A stretch of 64,000 nucleotides of DNA from Lachnospiraceae bacterium (GTDB taxonomy: Bacteria > Bacillota > Clostridia > Lachnospirales > Lachnospiraceae). The stretch lies in assembly GCA_910575275.1 (NCBI GenBank), contig CAJTEE010000001.1:496001-560000 (forward strand), given 5' to 3'. Made by a program: the position numbers and the translations under genes. Shown one piece after another: positions 43,860 through 53,074 of this stretch. The notes below the pieces were generated by a model that saw only the letters and a list, made by a program, of their open reading frames with translations, did not search any database and had not been told where the DNA came from. Position 1 is the stretch's first letter; every line of letters begins with the position of its first letter.

Positions 43860-44885
43860 GCATAGTCGGAATCAGATGACTGTCTCTGGGCAGCGCGAAA
43901 GCGACGAGCCCCCCCGGCTTCACTCCCCGCTCCTCTAACCTGCAAGCACGATGCGGTTGGCCTCCTCGTTCAGCTCCCGATAGGTCAGCGTGCGGTCACA
44001 GGCGATGACCGCCGTCTTATCGGGAGTACGCCCGGCCTGCTCCTCAAACAAGGTATGGATACACTTGTTACGGGGATAGGAAACGGCGGTGTCGTTAAAG
44101 TCCCAAAGCAGGTTCAGGAGATGTCCGTACAGTCTCTGTATCTCTGCCGCGGTAAACTTGTCGGTGCGGTAGTCCAGATGAATCCGGAAAACGCCTTTCC
44201 CGTCCCGGTCGTCAATGTGAATCTGCAGACTCTCCGTCTGCGTCCCGCTGTGATACCAGGTGGTTTCCACCTCCCGCTCCGCCCCAGTGACGACGGCGTT
44301 CTGGTAGCTTACAAGCACATCATAGAGTTTTTCGGCAAAACCATGCTCATTCCGGAGCGCAGACAGGAATAGACGGCCTCCGGGCAGGCTTTAAACCGTT
44401 CCAGGAAAAACGCCTTGTCTTTTTCCCTGCGGCCGCTTTGCGCATAGGCGGCCTCTCCCCCCACAAAATCCGAATAGGGATAGGCCGCGGGCCCTTTTCC
44501 AGCCAGAAGGTCGCAGAGCTGGGAAGCGATTAACGTCAGCGTCCAGGCGTCGCCAATGATGTGGTGGCATTTTACTAAAAGACCGTAATGCTGTGGCAAG
44601 CGCACAATCTGAATTTCACAGAGCGGGCCGGTAAGCGTTACCGGCATTTTGGCGTATTTTTTTGCAAAGGCGGCAAGAGCGTCCTTGCTGTCAAAGCGGC
44701 GGACCCAGAGGGCCTGCTCCCGAAATTCCTCACTCTCCTGCAGAATTTCGCCTCCCGCCTCACAATGCGGGTCTGGTTTCTCCCTGCCCTTCAAACAGCA
44801 TACTGCCGCAGATGACAGTCACAGCGCCGCCGGCGTACTTCTCCATCTCATAAATCAGCCTTTGCGGATTGGACAACTGATGCAT
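43860..44885 (-). pseudogene. Decayed NRPS-like condensation/adenylation protein
   Basis: Fragments in three frames. MHQLSNPQRLIYEMEKYAGG (from 44885) is the start of a condensation domain; after a shift near 44780 comes KCHHIIGDAWTLTLIASQL with the HHxxxD motif; then a jump of perhaps over 100 residues into GFAEKLYDVLVSYQNAVV and IHIDDRDGKGVFRIHLDYRTDKF; then IHTLFEEQAGRTPDKTAV...LTYRELNEEANR, the start of an adenylation domain. A stop and the fragment ERGVKPGGLVAFALPRDSHLIPTMLG follow before it ends. Not functional. Confidence 0.75.
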
Positions 44886-44904
44886 AGGAATCCCCTCTCT
44901 GCGC

Positions 44905-45760
44905 TTATTTTCCACGCTTGATTTTCTTGGTTCTGGTCTTTTCAAACTCCTGGCTGCGGAATTTTACCCGCTGGATATGCTGGTAGGACGGCATGGCCCT
45001 GTTTAACGCCATCACACGCTCCCGGACCAACTCCTGTTCTTCCTGCCCGGAAAAATTTCCGCAGTGATGACGTCCTCCGTGGCAGAGACCACGGCCTCCA
45101 GCACGCCGGCCGTAAAAGCGAAGGTGTGGTGAACCAGAAGGGTCAGCATGAAAGGCCGGCCATATAGACATTCTGGCAGGCCCCGACCGCATCCGTCATC
45201 AGCGCTTTTTGAGAGAGTATGACGCCCTTGGGACTTTTGGTGGTGCCTGAGGTAAAAATAATGGAACAGATTTCGCTTTCATCCGTCTCGGCCGTAATAC
45301 TGCCTCCACCCGCTAAAATCGTGGAGAATGCCTCCATGGGCAGAACCATTTTTACCGTCTCTCCTTCCGCCAGCTTCCAAGCCGCGTCGGTGTAGGCGTC
45401 TGCATAGACAAGCAGCTCCGTTTCGGAAAAAACCAGAAACTGCGCCATATCTTCGTCAGACAGCGCTTTGTCAATGGGGACAACGCTATTGTCACTCAAA
45501 ACCGCGGCGAAGTAGGTCAGGAGCCATTCATAGCTGTTCTCACCCAGTACGGCGATCCTGGAACGATGAAAGCCCTGCAGCTTAAAATAGGCCGCCAGCG
45601 CTTCTGCCTCGCGCTTGAACTGCATGTAAGTAATATTGACAATCTCCCCGCTTCGCCGGAACCGGAATGTGGTCTGGCCGGGCCATTCCTGCGCGTTCCG
45701 GTCGATCAGCTGGCGAAAGCCTGTCAGCCGGGGATGGGAATAAAGCGGATTGTGGTTCAT
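44905..45760 (-). pseudogene. Decayed AMP-forming acyl ligase
   Basis: From ATG 45760 the frame is open for about 200 codons with the AMP-binding motif IIFTSGTTKSPKGVILSQKAL and upstream FRFRRSGEIVNITYMQFKREAEALA. It then loses most of the catalytic core and picks up in another frame (VHHTFAFTAGVLEAVVSATEDVITAEIFPG, then MALNRAMPSYQHIQRVKF...KTRTKKIKRGK), the end of a long-chain acyl-CoA/ACP ligase with the catalytic-type Lys. Internal deletion plus frameshift. It would have loaded the carrier protein. Confidence 0.75.
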
Positions 45761-47119
45761 ATTCTTTTTCCACACCTTTGCCGATCCATACGGTGACCAT
45801 TGTGTCTTTTTCCACCGGGGTATTTTCCTTGATTCCCTGATACGATACCATATTTAGCGGAATCTCCTCCGAGTAGACCATTTTATCTCTGGACATCCCC
45901 AGGCCGGTCTCCTGTAAAAGCGACTCCGCTGCATCCGCCTCACCATTTACCACATTGGGCACACGCACCATATTGCGCTCCAACTGGCTTTTCCTTGAAT
46001 TGATGTGCGTCCGGATCACACCCGCCGCCATCAAAACGGCAACAAGCGCAGCCAGAGCAATCCCCTCTCCTTCGACGGCAAAGACCCATTTGGGAATCGC
46101 CCCACCTCCTTTTTCATTTTGGTAATGGAGCGTTCCTTTACCTCGGCCGCCATGAGCTCTCCTGCAAACTCCTCCATCGTCTGCGTGCGATCCTGGATTT
46201 TGACATTCAGGGCGTTCATCAGGGCCGTTTCAACAGGCTTTAAAAGCTTGACTCCCATCTTCGAGGGCCGCTTTATCTCATCCTTGACCCCCTGTTCCAT
46301 CGCATCCTGCGGAACGGCTCCGGTCAGCATCGTATATAACGTGGCCGCAAGCGCATACACGTCTGTCCAGCTTCCCTGATCCCCGCGGCTCCGATACTGC
46401 TCCTCCGTTGCATAGCCAAGCTTTATGATCACGGACAGGCTTTTTCTGTGCTTCGTCGTCGCATAACGGGAAGCTCCAAAATCAAACAGCTTTGCCCGCA
46501 GCGCTTCTTTCTCCCCGGGATTTAATATCTGAATATTATCCAGGGCAATATCCCGGTGCAGGATCCCGGCCTTGTGTACCTTTTTCATCGCCGCCGCGAT
46601 CTCCAAAACAATCGGAATCGCCTGTTCGGCGGACATCGGCCCGTTTTCTTTCAAATAGCTCTTTAACGTCATCCCCTCCAGGTATTCTAAAATCAGATAG
46701 GAGGTGTCGTTTGCCTCAAAGCAGTCAAAAATCCGGACGATCCCCGGCACGGATTCAAACTTGGCAAAGCGTCTCGCCTCATCCATCATTTTCTCCATTC
46801 CGGCCTAGAACTGTTCTTCACTCTCGCCAGAAAAAATCGTCACTTTCTCCGTCTTTGGGGCTCTGGTCGCGAAATCGCCCGGCAGGTATTCTTTGATTGC
46901 CACCTTCCGCTCCATTACAAAATCTCAGCCGATATAGGTAACACCAAAACCGCCGAATCCGAGGACGCGTTCCACAATATATTTCCCCTGAAGGATCACG
47001 CCCGGAGTCAGATGATACGCCTGCTCCGGCGGCGTGTTGTGCGCGTAGCCGCAATACGGGCAAATCCCAAACTGCCCGTCATATTTTCTCATACAGCTTA
47101 AGCATAGTCTGTCCGTCAT
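45760..47119 (-). pseudogene. Decayed Ser/Thr protein kinase with zinc ribbon and PASTA domain
   Basis: From ATG 47119: a zinc ribbon (LCLSCMRKYDGQFGICPYCGYA), the glycine loop LGFGGFGVTYIG, then an in-frame TGA; VAIKEYLPGDFATRAP with the ATP-site Lys; an in-frame TAG near 46806; the catalytic loop ILHRDIALDNIQIL and FDFGASRYA; a frameshift at a G-run near 46105; a membrane helix ALAALVAVLMAAGVI and a PASTA domain (MVRVPNVVNGEADAAESLLQETGL). The DFG is present, and HRD is HRDIALDN. Two nonsense codons and a frameshift mark it as dead. Confidence 0.8.
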
Positions 47120-47904
47120 TTCCTTTCCTCCGTACCGTCGTGCCCTTTCGTATCCTGTGCCGGAGCTGGAATAATCGGTTACGATATACGGATTCGCCCT
47201 CCCGTCAAATCGAACCGAGCAGTGCTTCCGGCTCACATCCGTCTCCAGCTGGCCAAAAATAACATTTGCCTCCTGTGCCGAACGGCCGAGTACAATCTCC
47301 TCGTCATCGACAATATCAAAATTCGCATCCTTAAACGCCCCGGCAACGCCGACAATCACGCCCCGGTTTCGTCCTTCGGCTTCGGTGCATCCACGTATTT
47401 CCCATAGTGGATCGAATTGGAAAAGGCAATCAAAAACACAAAGACAGACGCTACGATTCCAAAGCTGGGAACGGCGTTTAACCATGCCGTATTTGGATTA
47501 AAACTGAAGGAGGCGTAATACTTTCTATAATAATAAAGGAACGTAAACACCAGATTGGCAATGAAATAAACGATGAAAAGCACGGAAGGGACGGCAACGC
47601 TCCCTGTCAGCTTCAGGATCAAAAAGAGAATCAGACCGGCCGAGCCCACCGTAATCGTTGTACAGCCAAAAAAACACGTACCACCACGGGCAGCCTGCAA
47701 TTCTCATCTGATAGATCCAATCGGCAAAAACGGAAGGAAATCCCCTTCTACGTCAGCCTTCCGCCCTGTGCACATAATTGTATAGCCCCACACGAAATAG
47801 GTAAGCAGTGCACTGAGGCCAAATACCGTCATACACAGCATCGACATATCCTGGACAAGCAAAAACAGGCCTTCCACTAAATCACTGATCTCCCACATAC
47901 TCAT
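47120..47904 (-). pseudogene. Decayed membrane protein with C-terminal FHA domain
   Basis: From 47904: MSMWEISDLVEGLFLLVQDMSML..., a membrane region of four or five helices; frameshifts near 47710 and 47660 (a T-run) break it, and a third near 47355 precedes the cytoplasmic FHA domain (IVGVAGAFKDANFDIVDDEEIVLGRSAQEANVIF and ETDVSRKHCSVRFDG with the Arg, Ser, Arg-Lys-His core). The end of the FHA domain runs straight into the kinase start, implying a small deletion. Confidence 0.7.
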
Positions 47905-47925
47905 AATCTCCCATCTCCCTTTTCT

Positions 47926-48537
47926 TTAGTCTTCTGTTCTGTCCTCTGCCTTCTCCCACTGGAAATTTGCATCGCAGCAGGGGATCAGCATGAGCCGGAC
48001 CTTACCGATCTGAAGGACGTCGTTCTTTTTGAGCTGGACCGGGGACAGCACGACATCCCCATTTACATAGAACAGCTCCCTGGATTCCCCCGGTCGGGCA
48101 GTAAAAACATTCTGCCTTGGTTCGTGCGTGATCGTTGCATGTCTGTTCCGGGAAACCGTATTCTCTCCTTCCAGGCAGACCTCCATGTCTGTTGCCCTGC
48201 CGATAAAATTGTTCCCGCTTCTTAATGCAAAATCCTGCCCATAAAAGCTCCCCTCCGTGCACACGAGCCAGCCCACAACCGAAGCCTTTTTCTGCGTCGC
48301 AGCCTTGGCACTCGTATAGATGCTGATCGTCTTGGGATCGTCATCCTGCTTGGGCGGTAAAGCACCCGCTTCCGTGCGCTTCACGGTCGGATTATCCTCA
48401 CGGCCGGCCGCCTCCGCCGGCGGAGTGTAATAGCTGACCGTATGATTAACCGGCTCCATGTTGTTGGCACAATGAGGGCAGGACGAATAGGCATCGCCGT
48501 CATAAAAATGCCCGTTGCTGCATTTTGTCAATTTCAT
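47926..48537 (-). CDS. Zinc-ribbon FHA-domain protein, intact
   Basis: 203 residues. An N-terminal zinc ribbon with Cys6, Cys20 and Cys23 (KCSNGHFYDG...SSCPHC), a linker of about 60 residues with Thr and Pro (EDNPTVKRTEAG), and an FHA domain (residues about 90-195) with NNFIGRATDMEVCL and NTVSRNRHATITHE, the phosphothreonine-binding core GR...S.NRH. FHA domains read Ser/Thr kinase signals, and the linker TxxR-like site could be the target. AAAGGAGG lies upstream. It is the only open gene in the decayed cluster. Confidence 0.75.
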   Translation of the reverse strand: MKLTKCSNGHFYDGDAYSSCPHCANNMEPVNHTVSYYTPPAEAAGREDNPTVKRTEAGALPPKQDDDPKTISIYTSAKAATQKKASVVGWLVCTEGSFYGQDFALRSGNNFIGRATDMEVCLEGENTVSRNRHATITHEPRQNVFTARPGESRELFYVNGDVVLSPVQLKKNDVLQIGKVRLMLIPCCDANFQWEKAEDRTED

Positions 48538-48834
48538 ACCTGTAAGGTCCTCCTTTGTATTTCACTTCCGCTCCGCCCAGTATAGCATAGAATCTATCCT
48601 ATCTCGGCGGTTCTTCAGAGCTTGGAGGCTTTCCGCCAAAATTAGCCCTCCTATGCGACTCAAAAAATGGGGGACGAAGCGATGGAAAAGCGAGAAATAT
48701 AAAAAGCCGGGAATCAGAAACGCCTGACTCACGGCTCATAAACACAAACGATTGAATTAATACTGTACAACTACCTCTGCCAGACTGTAATCAAGGAACC
48801 GGCTTCTGGAATCCTTAACCGCAGCCGAAAACCC
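48538..48834. other. Intergenic region between FHA gene and two-component remnants
   Basis: About 300 bp without a supported gene. It contains an extended -10 box TGCTATACT (minus, TATACT 48584-48579) for the FHA gene and a terminator at 48705-48736. The remainder shows nothing that I can name. Confidence 0.5.
48705..48736 (-). terminator. Terminator downstream of the two-component remnants
   Basis: Minus-strand AGCCGTGAGTCAG pairs imperfectly with CTGATTCCCGGCT, loop GCGTTT, followed by TTTTTATATTT. Confidence 0.65.
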
Positions 48835-48933
48835 TCAAAATGCCCACAGCATCCCCATCTGTAGCAAAAGCATGCATAAAAGCCAAAGGCTCCGGTCCCT
48901 TCGTTCCTTCTCCCTATCCTTCATCGGGCTCAT
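48835..48933 (-). CDS. 32-residue membrane peptide candidate
   Basis: MSPMKDREKERRDRSLWLLC, then MLLLQMGMLWAF. A charged N-terminus and one hydrophobic segment; it shares ATGA with the stop of the truncated histidine kinase gene. In agr-like loci a peptide precursor often sits beside the kinase, but the Cys position and tail do not match an AgrD peptide. It may have no function now. Confidence 0.35.
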   Translation of the reverse strand: MSPMKDREKERRDRSLWLLCMLLLQMGMLWAF

Positions 48934-49319
48934 CGCTCCTCTTTTTCTGTAAGCTGCTGCTCCAATTTTTCTAAAAGCAATTCTGCTTTTTCCATTTCCC
49001 CGCTTTCCGCCAGCCCACAGGCTATCGACAACATGTTATGAAAATCATACCAAAGGCAGTGAAGTCTGCGGTTATGCTCATCCGTTTCTCCAAAAGAACC
49101 ATTCAGGTTTTGATTCTCGCATTTTAAAGTCTCCAGCCGGTACTCCGCCCGCTTTCTTTTCTTATTAAATACGCCGGTCCAAAATAAATACAAGGTCACC
49201 AAAATCGTGTACACAAGGATGGTGGTGACGGCAAATTCTGTCTGTATGTAATTTCTCTCCCGGAAAAAGAGACGGGCAGCCAGAACGCCCAGCCAGGAGC
49301 CGGCCAGATCTCTTTCCAT
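48930..49319 (-). pseudogene. Truncated histidine kinase of AgrC type
   Basis: 129 codons from 49319. One membrane helix (FAVTTILVYTILVTLYLFW), then a coiled coil and a dimerisation segment RRLHCLWYDFHNMLSIACGLAESGEMEKAELLLEKLEQQL, which aligns with the RHDFKNHL box of GHKL kinases, but the phospho-accepting His is replaced (LWYDFHN). The ATP-binding domain and sensor helices are missing. Partner of the broken response regulator just upstream. Confidence 0.6.
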
Positions 49320-49339
49320 ATAACCACGCCCTGGTTCTT

Positions 49340-49709
49340 CCTTCTTTTTCTTTCTGCGGCAGGCGTAACTGCAGCAGCTTCTTGTCAACAGGTTTCATTA
49401 AAACCCCTTCAAATTCGACAGGCTTAAAAAAATTTTCTGCACATACTTCTGTGTATATCCTGTCAGATAAAGGATCTGCATATCCGGGCTCATACGCATG
49501 ACTTTTTCCGCAGTTCTGATTCCTTTTTCTTCCCCATTCCATTCAATGTCCAGAATGACCACATGAAAGCTCTGCTCCTCATCCAACTCTGCAAATAATT
49601 CTTCTTCATCCGCAAACATTCGGCAGCCTTCCCTGCCAAGGATCTCATTTACCATTCGGCAGACTTATTCCCTGACCTGTTTCTCATCATCACAAACCGC
49701 AGCCTTCAT
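49340..49709 (-). pseudogene. Broken response regulator (receiver domain)
   Basis: From ATG 49709: MKAAVCDDEKQVRE, then TAA at codon 15 (49667-49665), then the same frame continues with VCRMVNEILGREGCRMFADEEELF and VVILDIEWNGEEKGIRTAEKV (phospho-acceptor Asp in ILDIEW). A frameshift in a G-run near 49415 precedes VLMKPVDKKLLQLRL. The LytTR DNA-binding domain is gone. It was an AgrA/LytTR-type regulator. Confidence 0.65.
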
Positions 49710-49735
49710 TTCAAGTCTCCCCTTTTCCATGCTAT

Positions 49736-49763
49736 ACTATAATGCGGGAACAATTTTTGTTAA
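49736..49763 (-). promoter_or_regulatory. Promoter of the broken two-component genes
   Basis: TTAACA (49763-49758), a 16-nt spacer and TATAGT (49741-49736). Confidence 0.5.
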
Positions 49764-49773
49764 GTGCTACCAT

Positions 49774-49800
49774 TTGATTCTTTCAAACACATTTTATAAT
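49774..49800 (+). promoter_or_regulatory. Possible promoter of the abgT tandem
   Basis: TTGATT (49774-49779), a 15-nt spacer and TATAAT (49795-49800). The spacer is short; other A/T-rich boxes downstream are possible. Confidence 0.35.
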
Positions 49801-49926
49801 CGAAAAATAAATAATGTAAAAACTTTATAAAATAAGGGTGGATTTTTTGTGCAAATTGTAGTATGATAAGAATGGATATGGAATCCTGCGCTTGATTCCG
49901 TTGATTATTTTTATAGGAGGGATTGA

Positions 49927-51471
49927 ATGAGTGAAAACACCACCGCTAAAAAAACCTGGGTTGACAAATGCCTGGATGGTGTCGAGCGTGTATGCAATAA
50001 GCTTCCGCCGCCGGCCATCCTGTTCTTCTGGCTGTTTTTTATCGTCGGCATCGTCGGCGCGCTTTTTACCATGGCAGACGTCACTCTGGTAAATCCGGCA
50101 TCCGGTGAAGAAGTTGTTTCGGCGAATCTGTTCTCAACCGAAGGGCTTCACTGGTTCCTTGACAACATGGTCAAAAACTTCACAGGCTTTGCTCCCCTCG
50201 GTCTCGTTATCTCGATGACCCTGGGAATCGGTCTCTGTGAGGAATCCGGGTTGATCATCTCTTTGTTACGGAGCAGCCTGAAAAACGTTCCGCCGTCTTT
50301 GGTTCCCTACATCATTGCCTTTGTCGGAACCCTCGGCAATATTGCTTCCGATACGGCCGCCGTCGTGATCCCGCCGATGGCCGCCATCATCTACATGGGC
50401 GTCGGAAAGCATCCGGTCGTCGGTATGCTTGCAGGCTATGCAGGTGCGGAAGCCGGCTTCTCTGCAAACCTGATGATCGCCGGTACGGACTCCCTGCTCC
50501 AGGGCCTCACCAATGATGCCATCAAGGCGTTCATACCAGATTCCACCTTTTCGGTCGATACGACCTGTAACTGGTTTTTTATGATTGCCTCCACCTTCCT
50601 TTGTGCGATTGTCATCGGTCTGGCCTGTGAAAAGATCGTTGAACCACGCTTTGGAAAATATGAGGGCGCGGCCGGAGAAAAGCTTGAGGATGTCACTCCT
50701 GCACAAAGGAAGGGACTTCATGCCACCGGTATCACGGCCCTTGTGTACATCGCGATCCTTCTGGCCGGTTTCTTCGCTTTCGGCCGTCCGTTAGCCGGTG
50801 AGAACGGTGCCTTTGTCGGCTCCCCGTTCTTAAAGGGACTGATCCCGATTTTGTTTATCCTGTTCTCGATCTGCGGTCTCGCTTACGGCTATGCGTCCGG
50901 CACCTTCAAGAACACGACCGATGTAAACAAGGCCATGTCCAAACAGATGGCCGGTATGGGTTCCTACGTTCTGTTCTGCTTCTTCTGCGGACAGTTCCAG
51001 GCCCTGTTCAACTGGACCAAACTCGGCACAATGTTGGCGATCGCAGGTGCAGACTTCCTGGAAAATGTTGGCTTTACGGGCCTTCCGATGTGTGTGGTCT
51101 TTATCCTGATTTCTGCGTTTGTTAACATTTTCGTATCGTCCGGTTCCGCAAAATGGGCGATCTTCGCACCGATTTTTGTCCCGATGTTTATGCTCCTCGG
51201 CTATCACCCCGGCTTTACGCAGCTCTGCTACCGCCTGGGCGATTCTCCGGGAAACTGCTTTACTCCCATGTCTCCGTATATTTGGATGACCTTAAGCGTT
51301 GCGCAGACTAAGTATATGCCCGATTTAAAGATCGGCACCCTGATCTCCAACCTGATCCCGGTCGCAGTCGTTCTTCAGATTGCCTGGATCATCTTCCTGG
51401 TAATCTGGGCCGTTGCCGGTATCCCAATCGGACCTGGTGTCGGCGTGAGCCTGCCTGCGGGCATCCTGTAA
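49927..51471 (+). CDS. AbgT-family transporter, tandem copy 1
   Basis: 514 residues, about 12 to 13 membrane helices. Family marks are DKCLDGVERVCNKLPPPAILFFWLFF at the start, GFSANLMIAGTDSLLQGLTNDA, and the late motif FTPMSPYIWMTLSVAQTKY. AbgT proteins take up p-aminobenzoyl-glutamate or export sulfonamides, driven by an ion gradient. AGGAGGGATTGA precedes ATG 49927. The next copy begins 29 nt after its stop with no terminator between. Confidence 0.88.
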   Translation: MSENTTAKKTWVDKCLDGVERVCNKLPPPAILFFWLFFIVGIVGALFTMADVTLVNPASGEEVVSANLFSTEGLHWFLDNMVKNFTGFAPLGLVISMTLGIGLCEESGLIISLLRSSLKNVPPSLVPYIIAFVGTLGNIASDTAAVVIPPMAAIIYMGVGKHPVVGMLAGYAGAEAGFSANLMIAGTDSLLQGLTNDAIKAFIPDSTFSVDTTCNWFFMIASTFLCAIVIGLACEKIVEPRFGKYEGAAGEKLEDVTPAQRKGLHATGITALVYIAILLAGFFAFGRPLAGENGAFVGSPFLKGLIPILFILFSICGLAYGYASGTFKNTTDVNKAMSKQMAGMGSYVLFCFFCGQFQALFNWTKLGTMLAIAGADFLENVGFTGLPMCVVFILISAFVNIFVSSGSAKWAIFAPIFVPMFMLLGYHPGFTQLCYRLGDSPGNCFTPMSPYIWMTLSVAQTKYMPDLKIGTLISNLIPVAVVLQIAWIIFLVIWAVAGIPIGPGVGVSLPAGIL

Positions 51472-51500
51472 TATAAAAATCATAATTTAGGAGGGATTTT

Positions 51501-53045
51501 ATGAACGAAAACACAACCGCAAAAAAAACCTGGGTTGACAAATTTCTGGACGGTGTTGAACGCGTATGTAACAAGCTTCCGCCGCCAGCCATCCTGTTCT
51601 TCTGGCTGTTCTTCCTCGTCGGTATCATCGGCGCGATTTTCACCATGGCAGGTGTCACCCTTGTAAACCCCGCTTCCGGCGAAGCAGTCGCCTCGGCGAA
51701 TCTGTTCTCGACCGAAGGCCTTCACTGGTTCCTTGACAATATGGTCAAGAACTTCACCGGCTTTGCCCCGCTTGGTCTTGTTATCTCGATGACCTTGGGC
51801 GTCGGTCTTTGTGAGGAATCCGGGCTGATCTTGTCCATGTTAAGGAGCAGCCTGAAAAATGTTCCCCCGACCCTAGTTCCCTATATTGTCGCTTTTGTCG
51901 GAACCGTCGGCAATATCGCTTCCGATACGTCCTGTGTGGTCATTCCTCCGTTGGCTGCCATTATTTACATGGGCGTCGGTAAGCACCCGGTTGTCGGTAT
52001 GATCGCAGGTTATGCGGGCGCGCAGGCCGGTTTCTCCGCCAACCTTATGATCGCTGGTACGGATTCCCTGCTTCAGGGCCTTACCAATGACGCAATCAAG
52101 GGCTTTTTGCCGGATTCCACGTTCCAGGTGGATGTTACCTGTAACTGGTTTTTCATGATTGCCTCTACCTTCCTCTGCGCCGCCGTAATCGGCTTTGTCT
52201 GCGAACATATCGTCGGACCGCGTTTTTCAAAGTTTTCGGGAGGCTCTGCGGAGAAAATGGAGGAAGTCACGCCGGAGCAGCGAAAAGGGCTTCGTGCTGC
52301 CGGTATTACCGCCATTGTTTACATCCTGATTTTATTGGCCGGCTTCTTTGGTTTCGGCCGTCCATTAGCCGGTGAAAACGGCGCCTTCGTCGGTTCGCCG
52401 TTTTTGAAGGGCTTGATTCCGATCCTGTTCATTCTGTTCTCGATCTGTGGTCTTGCCTATGGGTATGCGTCCGGCACCTTTAAGAATACGACCGATGTAA
52501 ACAAGGCGATGGCCAAGCAGATGGCCGGCATGGGCTCCTACGTTCTGTTCTGCTTCTTCTGCGGACAGTTCCAGGCCCTGTTTAACTGGACCAAGCTTGG
52601 CACGATGTTAGCGATCGCAGGCGCAGACTTTTTGGAAAACGTTGGCTTTACAGGTCTTCCGATGTGCGTGGTATTTATCCTGATCTCTGCGTTTGTTAAT
52701 ATTTTCGTATCCTCCGGTTCCGCGAAATGGGCAATTTTCGCACCCATTTTCGTTCCGATGTTCATGCTCCTTGGTTATCATCCCGGCTTTACACAGCTCT
52801 GCTACCGCTTGGGCGACTCTCCGGGAAATGCCTTCACCCCGATGTCTCCGTATATCTGGATGACCTTAAGTGTGGCACAGACCAAGTACGATCCAAACAT
52901 CAAGATCGGTACACTGATTTCCAACATGATCCCCGTTGCGGTAATTCTTCAGGTCATTTGGATCATCTTCCTGATTATCTGGGCGGTTGCCGGACTTCCA
53001 ATCGGTCCTGGCGTCGGCATGACATTACCGGCAGGTATTCTGTAA
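51501..53045 (+). CDS. AbgT-family transporter, tandem copy 2
   Basis: 514 residues, the same length as copy 1 and nearly identical to it, especially from residue about 280 to the end (RPLAGENGAFVGSPFLKGL onward). Differences cluster in the first half, around residues 105-260. GGAGGGATTTT precedes ATG 51501. The bases near the start and stop also resemble those of copy 1, as expected for a recent tandem duplication. Confidence 0.88.
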   Translation: MNENTTAKKTWVDKFLDGVERVCNKLPPPAILFFWLFFLVGIIGAIFTMAGVTLVNPASGEAVASANLFSTEGLHWFLDNMVKNFTGFAPLGLVISMTLGVGLCEESGLILSMLRSSLKNVPPTLVPYIVAFVGTVGNIASDTSCVVIPPLAAIIYMGVGKHPVVGMIAGYAGAQAGFSANLMIAGTDSLLQGLTNDAIKGFLPDSTFQVDVTCNWFFMIASTFLCAAVIGFVCEHIVGPRFSKFSGGSAEKMEEVTPEQRKGLRAAGITAIVYILILLAGFFGFGRPLAGENGAFVGSPFLKGLIPILFILFSICGLAYGYASGTFKNTTDVNKAMAKQMAGMGSYVLFCFFCGQFQALFNWTKLGTMLAIAGADFLENVGFTGLPMCVVFILISAFVNIFVSSGSAKWAIFAPIFVPMFMLLGYHPGFTQLCYRLGDSPGNAFTPMSPYIWMTLSVAQTKYDPNIKIGTLISNMIPVAVILQVIWIIFLIIWAVAGLPIGPGVGMTLPAGIL

Positions 53046-53074
53046 TATAACACCTACATATTAGGCGGGATTTT

